Positions 42,129 through 49,247 of a DNA stretch of 64,000 nucleotides are shown here, piece after piece. Below the pieces are notes generated by a model. It saw nothing but the letters and a program-made list of their open reading frames with translations. It was not told where the DNA came from and did not search any database. The DNA is from Hyphomicrobium_B sp001006785 (lineage in GTDB: Bacteria > Pseudomonadota > Alphaproteobacteria > Rhizobiales > Hyphomicrobiaceae). The position numbers and the translations under genes are program-made. The stretch's first letter is position 1; each line of letters opens with the position of its first letter. The stretch is from positions 806,001 through 870,000 of the forward strand of contig NZ_CDHO01000003.1 of assembly GCF_001006785.1 (NCBI RefSeq), given 5' to 3'.

Positions 42129-43097
42129 TCAGGCCAGCTTGAACGGCATGTCCTTGCCCGCGAAAAACGCGTCGATGTTGTCGAGCGCTTCGAAGCCCAT
42201 CTGATTGCGCGCTTCGATCGCGGCCGATCCCAAATGCGGGAACAGGAACGTGTTCGGCAGATCGTAATAGCCTTCGTTGATCTTCGGCTCGCCCGCGAAA
42301 ACGTCGAGACCGGCATATCCGAGACGACCGGACTTCAGCGCCGCGATCATATCGTCGTCTTTCACGAGATCGCCACGCGCCGTGTTCACGACGATTGCGC
42401 CCTGCGGCAGCTTTTCGATCGTTTCCTTGTTGAAGAAGTAACGCGTCTCGGGCGTCGACGGCGCGTTGATCGAGAAGAACTGCGAGACTTTCAGCAGGCT
42501 GTCCAAGCTGTCGTGGTACGTCGCGTTATACTTCGCTTCGACCTCGGGCTTCGCGCGGTAGATATCGAAGTAATGAATGTTCATGTCGAAGCCGCGCGCG
42601 CGCTGCGCCAGTGCCTGGCCGATCTTACCGAAGCCGTAGATGCCGAGCGTCTTGCCGTCGAGACGCTGGCCAACGAGCTGCAGCGGCTGCCAGCCCGGCC
42701 ACGACCGCGTGCGGATCATTTTCTCGCCTTCGGACGCACGGCGCGCCGAGCCGAGCAGAAGCAGCATCGCGATTTCAGCCGTTGCGACCGTGACGCCGTG
42801 CGGGGCGTTGCCGACCTTGATGCCGCGCGCCTTGCACGCTTCGAGATCGATATGATCGAAGCCGATCGAATACGTCGAGATGCACTTGATGTTGTCCGGG
42901 ATCCTGTCGATGACGTCCTTGCGGCACTTCTCGTTCAGCGTGATCAACAGCGCGTCGACCGACTTCGCCGTCTCCAACAGTTCGTCGATGGTGATCTGCG
43001 GATTGTCGCCGTGCGCGATGACGTCGTAAGTGGCGCGCGCACGCTCCATGGCTGCTTCGGGAAGAGGCCAGGTAATCAGGATTTTCTTTTTGGACAT
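42129..43097 (-). CDS. hprA: Hydroxypyruvate reductase / glycerate dehydrogenase
   Basis: 322 aa from the ATG at 43097 (MSKKKILITWPLPEAAM); an ATG seven codons earlier is not needed. Reduces hydroxypyruvate to D-glycerate with NAD(P)H in the serine cycle. The close agreement with the H. methylovorum enzyme as I remember it (SIGFDHIDLEACKARGIKVG, TVATAEIAMLLLLGSARR, INEGYYDLPNTFLFPH) is the best clue to the organism. Rossmann GFGKIGQALA, catalytic Arg in NTARGDLV, Glu in FAGEPKI and His in FLFPHLGSA are present. Confidence 0.96.
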   Translation of the reverse strand: MSKKKILITWPLPEAAMERARATYDVIAHGDNPQITIDELLETAKSVDALLITLNEKCRKDVIDRIPDNIKCISTYSIGFDHIDLEACKARGIKVGNAPHGVTVATAEIAMLLLLGSARRASEGEKMIRTRSWPGWQPLQLVGQRLDGKTLGIYGFGKIGQALAQRARGFDMNIHYFDIYRAKPEVEAKYNATYHDSLDSLLKVSQFFSINAPSTPETRYFFNKETIEKLPQGAIVVNTARGDLVKDDDMIAALKSGRLGYAGLDVFAGEPKINEGYYDLPNTFLFPHLGSAAIEARNQMGFEALDNIDAFFAGKDMPFKLA

Positions 43098-43294
43098 CTG
43101 GGGAAGGGTCTCCGGCATTCGAACTTTAGTCGCATGATCCCGCTTGTGCCCGACCGGAGCGGGCCTGACAAGTCCGTCGGACGCTCGGAGTGCGCCGCGA
43201 ACGCTCGATACGCAACCATTTCTTCATCACGTTTGCCGCAATCTATCCGGCTAAAGAGCCCCCTAGAGGCCCACGTTTCAGCCCGGTTCGGATC

Positions 43295-43669
43295 ATGCGC
43301 TTTGTTGTCATCATTCTGGTGCTGCTCGCCAGCCTGAAAGTCTGGACGCAGGATCGCATGTATCGCTCTGTCGTCGGCGAAGCCCTGGTCGAGGCCTACC
43401 GCGATCGCGCCATCGAGGTTTGCCGCAAACAGACGGCGAAGACGGTCCCCGTCGCGTCGGCGCGCACGGTTGCGGACCTTTGGAGCGTCGCCTCGGCGGC
43501 CGAGATCACCCTCGGCGCATCCGACGTCAACGTCGCTCTCTGGGATACCGAGAACCCGCTCTGGCAGCAGCGCTTCCGCAACCCGCACCTCGTCCTGACC
43601 GGAACCAGAGATTCGAACGCCCACTGCGCCTATGACCTCCAGGCCGGCGTCGCGACGCTGTCCCCCTAA
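43295..43669 (+). CDS. Hypothetical membrane-anchored or secreted protein
   Basis: 124 aa from the ATG at 43295; an in-frame start at 43190 is possible. A single N-terminal hydrophobic helix (RFVVIILVLLASLKVW) is followed by a soluble region with two cysteines (IEVCRKQ, NAHCAYDLQ), so probably exported or periplasmic with one disulfide. I do not recognise a family. Codon usage looks genomic. It is 190 bases upstream of the Wzz/kinase-like gene. Confidence 0.65.
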   Translation: MRFVVIILVLLASLKVWTQDRMYRSVVGEALVEAYRDRAIEVCRKQTAKTVPVASARTVADLWSVASAAEITLGASDVNVALWDTENPLWQQRFRNPHLVLTGTRDSNAHCAYDLQAGVATLSP

Positions 43670-43858
43670 AGCCCCCTAATGCGTGCGAGCGCGCGCCGCC
43701 CAAGCGAACGAATTCGTTAACGGCGCGTTAATCATCACAAACGCCCTGTTCACTTTTGCCCGCGACAATCAGAGCGCGAATCACAGAGGCGTGTCGCTCG
43801 GGCTAGGAGCCAGCGCCTTTCGAATGGCGCGATCGCGCCGGATCGGCGCTGCAAACCT

Positions 43859-45496
43859 ATGGATCAACAGCACCGGCAAATCGAACGGCAAGACGGCGAC
43901 GAGGCGATCGCCGCGTTGATGCGCGTCGCCATCTACAAACGCGCGAAAGCCGTCGCGGCCTTTCCAATCGTCGTCGCACTCTGCGCTGCCGCCGTCGCGA
44001 TGACGCTGCCGGTTCGTTACGACGCGACGGCCGTCATCCAGATCGATCCGCGACAGAAATCAAAACCGGCGACACCGGACACAACCGGTCACGAACTGAA
44101 ACAGGAAACCATCGACGCCGAGGTCAGCGCAGTCACGTCCGCGCCGGTTCTTCGCACCGCCATCGATGTGCTGCATCTCGACAACGATCCCGAATTCACG
44201 CCGCGCGGTCCGTCATCATGGCTGTCGCGAACGCTCGGCTCCTCGCCCACCCAGGATATCGAGGCGGCCCTCGCGAGCCGACTGTCGGTCTCGCGAATGC
44301 GCAATACGCTGCTCGTCGGCATCCGCATGTCATCGGGCGATCCCACCAAGTCCGCCCGCATCGCCAACGCGGTCGCGGCGTCGTATCTGAAAGAATGGTC
44401 GGCGACGAAATCATCCGCCGAAACCGCCGCTACGATGCTGGGCCAAAGACTGAAAGACGACTTGGACGGAGACGGTATCGTCAGTCAGTCCGAGCGCGTT
44501 TTCGCGTCTTTTCTTGCGCAATACGCCCAGAATTCCGAAGTTCCGGGCCCGAGCATCGTGACCGCTGCCGTGCCTCCGCGCGAGGCAACGGCAGCGCGGC
44601 CTGCACGCACCGCCGCGATCGCGTTTGCAGTCGCGGCCCTTGCCGCTGCCGGCCTTGCCCTGTTGCTGGAGATCAGAACATCGACACGAGCTTCGCGCGT
44701 CAGATCCGCGTTCGCCTGCCCCCGAATGACCGCGCTGCCCATGATCGAAGCTCGCGACGCCACGTCGTCACGCGCCTGCCGTTTCGTCCTCGCTGAACCA
44801 GAGGGGGCCTATGCCGAAGCTGTGCGCGAAACCTGCCGCGAGCTCGAAAAGCGGCGCAGCGGCTCGCCATCGCGCCTGACGCTCGTTGTCTCGGCGCTTT
44901 CCGGAGAGGGCGCCGAATGCCTCGCCTCCAACATCGCCCATCAGTATGCCGTAGCCGGACATACCCCGCTGCTGATCGATGCCGACTTCCGCACCGCGAC
45001 GTTGACCCAGCAGCTTGCCGGTAACAGCGCATCAGGGTTTCTGGACCGTATGGCAGGCCGCAAGCTGGTCGCAGGCGCCATACTCCGCGATTGCGCGACG
45101 GGGCTGCATTTTCTCCCGGCCTGCGGACCCTCGCCGATCCCGATCCCGGTGCGCGACATATTGAGGTCGAAAGCGTTCGCGGATGCGATCGCCGCGCTAC
45201 GCAAGGACTTCGTCACCATCGTCATGGCAGCGCCGCCGCTGCTGAAAGCGGACGACGCCCGCATCCTTGCCGATCTGGCCGACGACATCGTGTTCGTGAC
45301 CGCCTGGCAGAAGACGCCCAAGCGTGTCGCAAGGCAGGCCTTAAGCAAGATTGCCGGCTGTCAGGCGAAGATCGTAGGCGCCGCCTTGACCGATATAGCC
45401 GCGCGGGAAGATACGGCGATCATGAGCCTTTACGAGGTTCTCGCAGAGATGAAGGCGGTTGCGCCGCGCCGCATTTTCAAGGCGCATGCCGCCTGA
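43859..45496 (+). CDS. Wzz/BY-kinase-like protein with degenerate nucleotide-binding motifs
   Basis: 545 aa. Architecture of a polysaccharide co-polymerase fused to a bacterial tyrosine-kinase domain: helix 1 at about 32-50 followed by LPVRYDATAVIQID, a short periplasmic part, the Pro-rich AAVPPREATAARPA and helix 2 at about 252-272, then a P-loop domain from about 340. Walker A', LLIDADFR (371-378), is kept, but the Walker A region reads SALSGEGAECLA, lacking the Lys-Ser/Thr, and Walker B reads TIVMAAPP without Asp. No Tyr cluster ends the chain. Residues 201-212, DLDGDGIVSQSE, form a complete EF-hand loop in the periplasmic part. Probably a regulatory, non-kinase co-polymerase. Confidence 0.82.
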   Translation: MDQQHRQIERQDGDEAIAALMRVAIYKRAKAVAAFPIVVALCAAAVAMTLPVRYDATAVIQIDPRQKSKPATPDTTGHELKQETIDAEVSAVTSAPVLRTAIDVLHLDNDPEFTPRGPSSWLSRTLGSSPTQDIEAALASRLSVSRMRNTLLVGIRMSSGDPTKSARIANAVAASYLKEWSATKSSAETAATMLGQRLKDDLDGDGIVSQSERVFASFLAQYAQNSEVPGPSIVTAAVPPREATAARPARTAAIAFAVAALAAAGLALLLEIRTSTRASRVRSAFACPRMTALPMIEARDATSSRACRFVLAEPEGAYAEAVRETCRELEKRRSGSPSRLTLVVSALSGEGAECLASNIAHQYAVAGHTPLLIDADFRTATLTQQLAGNSASGFLDRMAGRKLVAGAILRDCATGLHFLPACGPSPIPIPVRDILRSKAFADAIAALRKDFVTIVMAAPPLLKADDARILADLADDIVFVTAWQKTPKRVARQALSKIAGCQAKIVGAALTDIAAREDTAIMSLYEVLAEMKAVAPRRIFKAHAA

Positions 45497-45809
45497 CGCC
45501 GCTGCGCGTGCAGGAGAAAATCGCGCAAAATCCGTTCGAATTCTAAGTTGCAGATAAGGCGCATGTGGCGCAGCCACTAGGAAACCGGACTTATTGCATC
45601 GGGAATTTTTCTCGATGCGACGCAGCAGCGGACGGCGCTGACCAGGCTCCCGCGACCTTTCTAAAAATCGTTCTAAAACAAGCAGTATCAAGCCTCTGAT
45701 TGCGACATCACAGAGCGAATAGTTATGCAAATGATACTGGCAACCGACCGCCAAAATCGCTACACGCTTTTTGGCAACCATGCTCATTTTCGGAACAGAA
45801 AGTTTGACC
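45497..45809. other. Intergenic region upstream of the TonB-system operon
   Basis: 313 bases without a gene I can support, more A+T-rich from 45655 on. Holds the TTCTAAAA repeats described separately and probably the promoter of the downstream operon. An ATG at 45780 and a codon at 45771 are in frame with the next gene. Confidence 0.55.
45659..45678 (+). promoter_or_regulatory. Candidate iron-responsive repeat before the TonB operon
   Basis: Two copies of TTCTAAAA start 12 bases apart (45659 and 45671). TTCTAAA is half of the Irr (ICE) consensus of Hyphomicrobiales, though there the halves are inverted, so the match is partial. Position about 130 bases before an ExbB-ExbD-TonB operon makes an iron-dependent role plausible. 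Confidence 0.35.
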
Positions 45810-46265
45810 GTGATCAGAAATCTGAAGCGTGTCCTATTACCATGCGCAATCCTGGCATCGACGGCGGCCGGCGCATCGTTTGCCGTCGCTGAACCGCAAG
45901 CGACCGAGCCCGCTGCAGAATCTGTAAAGATCGAATTGAACAAGCTCGAACCCGTGGAAAAGGGCTGCCGCGCCTATCTCGTCGTCAACAATGCGACGCC
46001 CACGTCGTATCAGTCCTTCAAGGTCGATCTGGTGCTCTTCCAGGCCGACGGCGTCATCGGCAAACGCTTCTCGCTGGAGCTCGGACCGCTCCGCACGAAA
46101 AAGAAGTCGGTCAAGCTGTTCGATATCGACTCGATCGCCTGCGACAGGATCGGATCGCTGTTGATCAATGACGTTCTTGAATGCAAATCCGAGTCAGGAC
46201 CGGTCGAACACTGCCTTCAGAATCTGACCACGTCGACACTCACAAAAGTTGAACTTTCAAAGTAA
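45810..46265 (+). CDS. Secreted protein of unknown function linked to TonB system
   Basis: 151 aa from the GTG at 45810, which gives a clean signal peptide (VIRNLKRVLLPCAILASTAAGASFAVA); an ATG at 45780 is the alternative. The mature protein is a single beta-rich domain with KGCRAYLVVNNATPTSYQSFKVDLVLFQ, LGPLRTKKKSVKLFDI, and four cysteines (KGCRAYL, SIACDRIG, LECKSES, EHCLQNL) that could make two disulfides. I do not recognise a named family. It ends 3 bases before exbB, so it belongs to the TonB-energising operon, perhaps as a periplasmic partner. Confidence 0.78.
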   Translation: MIRNLKRVLLPCAILASTAAGASFAVAEPQATEPAAESVKIELNKLEPVEKGCRAYLVVNNATPTSYQSFKVDLVLFQADGVIGKRFSLELGPLRTKKKSVKLFDIDSIACDRIGSLLINDVLECKSESGPVEHCLQNLTTSTLTKVELSK

Positions 46266-46268
46266 GCG

Positions 46269-46952
46269 GTGACCGTCTTGTACTTATTGGCAGAAGAAAT
46301 TGCCGGCCGTGATCTGACGATACTCGGACTGTTCCAGCATGCCGACATCGTCGTTAAATGCATCATCATCGGTCTCCTTTCGGCGTCGGTGGTGTGCTGG
46401 GCGATGACGTTCGAAAAGCTGATCCGCGTCTGGCTCGTCAATCGCGAGATCAAGCAGCTGGAAAAAAGCGGTCAGACGGGAACGCTTCCCGCCGCGAAAT
46501 CATCCGGCCTGATCCGCGCCATCATCGATGCCGCTCGCACCGAATGGACGGAAGGCGCGCACGACGGCTCGACGGGCGAAGTCCGCGATCGACTTGAAAT
46601 CGCGATGCGCAGCGCCACGAAGCGCCAGCTGAAAGGCATCGAACAGGGCTTGCCGTTTCTTGCGACCCTCGGCTCGGCGGCACCGTTCATCGGATTGTTC
46701 GGCACCGTCTGGGGCATCATGAATTCGTTTACGGCAATCGCGCAGTCGAAGGACACCAGTCTCGCGGTCGTCGCACCCGGCATCGCCGAAGCGCTATTTG
46801 CAACGGCGGTCGGCCTCGCCGCCGCAATTCCGGCCGTCATCTTTTATAACCAGATCACGGTTGCGCTCGGTCGTGCAGCCGATCGCGCCGCACCCGCCAT
46901 CGTCGGTCTGGCGCGCTCGCTGTCGCGTAGCGGCGTAGAGGGTGCGAACTGA
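46269..46952 (+). CDS. exbB: ExbB/TolQ/MotA-family proton channel
   Basis: 227 aa starting at a GTG. Three membrane helices; the ExbB/TolQ signature is in LPFLATLGSAAPFIGLFGTVWGIMNSFTAI and ALFATAVGLAAAIPAVIFYNQ. With ExbD it forms the proton-driven motor that energises TonB. No Tol-Pal genes are nearby and a TonB gene follows, so ExbB rather than TolQ is favoured. Its stop overlaps the exbD ATG (TGATG). Confidence 0.92.
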   Translation: MTVLYLLAEEIAGRDLTILGLFQHADIVVKCIIIGLLSASVVCWAMTFEKLIRVWLVNREIKQLEKSGQTGTLPAAKSSGLIRAIIDAARTEWTEGAHDGSTGEVRDRLEIAMRSATKRQLKGIEQGLPFLATLGSAAPFIGLFGTVWGIMNSFTAIAQSKDTSLAVVAPGIAEALFATAVGLAAAIPAVIFYNQITVALGRAADRAAPAIVGLARSLSRSGVEGAN

Positions 46953-47404
46953 TGGGAATGGCAGTCGGAAGCGGTTCGTCCGGCGACGACGACAACGGCT
47001 ACAAGCCGCTTGCCGAAATCAACGTCACGCCGTTCGTCGACGTAATGTTGGTGCTGCTGATCATTTTTATGGTCGCGGCCCCTCTGATGGTGCAGGGCGT
47101 ACCGCTCGAGCTGCCGAAGACGTCGGCCACGAAGCTCGGCGCGATCAAGAAGCCGATGGTCGTTTCCCTGTCGACCGACGGCAAGCTCTACATCCGCGAC
47201 GAAGAGGTCACCGCGCAGACGCTAGTGTCGCGGCTGATGGACATCAAAGCCAGTGAGGGCGACGGCGTTGTCTATGTTCGCGCTGACAGGAAAATTGCAT
47301 ATGGGGAGGTCATGGAGCTGCTGGGCAAGGTCGGGGAATCGGGCTTCTCCCGTGTCTCGCTCCTGTCGCAGCCCTCGCCTTCGGCGAAATCGGAAATGAA
47401 CTAA
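46952..47404 (+). CDS. exbD: ExbD/TolR-family biopolymer transport protein
   Basis: 150 aa. One membrane helix carrying the functional Asp in INVTPFVDVMLVLLIIFMVAAPL, then a periplasmic domain (KPMVVSLSTDGKLYIRDEEV, VYVRADRKIAYGEVMELL). Canonical length. Overlaps exbB by one base and is followed 17 bases later by tonB. Confidence 0.95.
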   Translation: MGMAVGSGSSGDDDNGYKPLAEINVTPFVDVMLVLLIIFMVAAPLMVQGVPLELPKTSATKLGAIKKPMVVSLSTDGKLYIRDEEVTAQTLVSRLMDIKASEGDGVVYVRADRKIAYGEVMELLGKVGESGFSRVSLLSQPSPSAKSEMN

Positions 47405-47421
47405 AACCACGAGCCGCCAAA

Positions 47422-48144
47422 ATGTCTTGGCTACGATTGATCGCGATTGTGGTGTCCGTGATAATTCACGGATCAATCGGTTACGCCATGCTTCCTGCGT
47501 TTCGGGAAACGAATTCTGAAGCCCTCGACATGGGCAGCGGCACCGACATCGTCCTCGTCGAGCAGGGTATCGCCGAAGAAGGCATTTCCAAGCTCGGCGA
47601 CGCGATGGAGACGGTTGAGACCGCCGAAATCGTGCCGGTGCAGGCAGCTCCGCCACCGCCGCCGGAGCAAGTCAAACCCGACGAGCTTCGCGACGTCATC
47701 GCCTCCGAGGAAAGCTCGGTCGTGACGGAGGTCGTCAAAACCGAAGAACCGCCGCCGATCGAGGAACCGCCCCCGCCTGAGGCCATTCAGGCGCAGTCGC
47801 AGCCGGAGCAGGTCGCTGTCGTCACGCAGCAAAGCTCGGGCGAAGCGCAGTCGGGCGGTAACGCCAAGATGCTCGGCCTCTACCTCGGCCAGATCAACGA
47901 CCACGTTCAGCGCGCCAAGGTGAACCCCAGGTCTTCGGTCGCAGGCACCGTCATCATGCGCTACACGATCGATGTTGATGGCAAGCTGCTGTCGAAGGAA
48001 ATCGCCAAGAGCTCAGGTTCAAAGATCCTCGACGACGCTGCGAACGCGGCGCTCGACCGGGCCGCGCCGTTCCCGCCGATCCCTCCGCAGGTCAGCGTCA
48101 AGCCGCTGGCGTTTACGCAGCCGTTCAAATTCGTCATGCGCTGA
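47422..48144 (+). CDS. tonB: TonB-family energy transducer
   Basis: 240 aa. N-terminal anchor (WLRLIAIVVSVIIHGSIGYAML), a Pro/Glu-rich periplasmic spacer (VQAAPPPPPEQVKP, EEPPPIEEPPPPEAIQ) and a C-terminal TonB box domain: GTVIMRYTIDVDGKLLSKEIAKSSG and AAPFPPIPPQVSV. Links the ExbBD motor to outer-membrane receptors for iron complexes, cobalamin or, in methylotrophs, lanthanide chelates. No TonB-dependent receptor lies in the window. Confidence 0.93.
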   Translation: MSWLRLIAIVVSVIIHGSIGYAMLPAFRETNSEALDMGSGTDIVLVEQGIAEEGISKLGDAMETVETAEIVPVQAAPPPPPEQVKPDELRDVIASEESSVVTEVVKTEEPPPIEEPPPPEAIQAQSQPEQVAVVTQQSSGEAQSGGNAKMLGLYLGQINDHVQRAKVNPRSSVAGTVIMRYTIDVDGKLLSKEIAKSSGSKILDDAANAALDRAAPFPPIPPQVSVKPLAFTQPFKFVMR

Positions 48145-48340
48145 CGGCCGCGCACAATCATTTACAAAGTATTGCGCTTAATAAACTCTTTATTCACTTC
48201 GATTGCCGTTTGCCTGCGCTGGCGTGAAACGTCACCGCTCAGGGGCCGTTCTTATGGTGCCACCGCGCCGCTCCTTAACCTTGGATTAGGCACCCGACCA
48301 TAGATTGAATGCTGTTATCAGCACCGCGTCAGGCTGTACC

Positions 48341-49225
48341 ATGCATTTCGGCTCCGCAGGAAACCCGAAAACGAACTCGCTAATGTCCGAGTATGCGTCG
48401 CTGTTGAGCGATGCCGTTCTGCGCCATCGCGCCCGCGTCGCCGAGCATTCCGCGCGCATCGAGACCGAACTTGCGAGCAAGGTGAAGTCCGAATTCATCG
48501 CCAACATGAGCCACGAGCTGAAAACGCCGCTCAATACGGTGATCGGCTTCTCGAAATTGTTGACGCAGCATCAGGAGCGCCGCCTCCCCGATAAAGAGAT
48601 CGTTGAATACGCGACGCTGATCCACGACGCGGCCGGCCATCTTCTGTCCGTCATCAACGACATCCTCGACATCTCGAAGCTGCAAAGCGGCAAGTACGCG
48701 ATCGACAGCCGCGAGATCGATCTGCGCGACATCCTCGCCGACAGCATCAATGCGTTCCACCACCAGTCGCGCGTCGGCGACATCGACGTCGACGTGGTGA
48801 TCGCAGCCGACCTGCCGATGATCCGCGGCGACGCCGTGAAACTGAAGCAGATCTTCACCAACGTCCTCTCGAACGCGATCAAGTTCACACCCGCCGACGG
48901 CACGGTCGCAGTCAAAGCCCAGCGCACCGCCGACCACGGCGCCATCGTCTCCATTCGCGACAGCGGCGTCGGCATGAGCCCCGATGACATCGACGTCGCG
49001 ATGGCGCCGTTCGGCCAGGTTGACGGCGGCAGGTCTCGCTGGCGCGAGGGCGCGGGTCTCGGACTTCCAATCGCGAAAGCACTCGTCGAGTTGCACGGCG
49101 GAGCGCTCTACATCGCTTCCCAACAGAATGAAGGCACGGAAGTCGTCATCACGTTTCCCGGGCGAGATACCGTCGCCACCTCGAGCGCGGCAATGATGCA
49201 CGACGCTAGAAACTCGGCTGCCTGA
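48341..49225 (+). CDS. Soluble sensor histidine kinase (PleC/DivJ-like core)
   Basis: 294 aa from the ATG at 48341; TTG 48305 and ATG 48383 are alternatives and no ribosome binding site decides. There is no membrane segment or recognised input domain: after a short N-terminus come the HisKA helix FIANMSHELKTPLNTVIGFSKLL, the N box FTNVLSNAIKFTPADG, G1 RDSGVGMSP and G2 GAGLGLPIAKALVELHGG. Such cores resemble DivJ/PleC cell-cycle kinases of alphaproteobacteria. No response regulator lies beside it, so it is an orphan. Confidence 0.88.
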   Translation: MHFGSAGNPKTNSLMSEYASLLSDAVLRHRARVAEHSARIETELASKVKSEFIANMSHELKTPLNTVIGFSKLLTQHQERRLPDKEIVEYATLIHDAAGHLLSVINDILDISKLQSGKYAIDSREIDLRDILADSINAFHHQSRVGDIDVDVVIAADLPMIRGDAVKLKQIFTNVLSNAIKFTPADGTVAVKAQRTADHGAIVSIRDSGVGMSPDDIDVAMAPFGQVDGGRSRWREGAGLGLPIAKALVELHGGALYIASQQNEGTEVVITFPGRDTVATSSAAMMHDARNSAA

Positions 49226-49247
49226 ACGAGAAAAAGCAAAACAGCTC

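Noticed and set aside
46269..48144. TolQ-TolR-TolA system
   Set aside because: No tolB or pal follows, and the third protein has a TonB C-terminal domain with a Pro-rich spacer.
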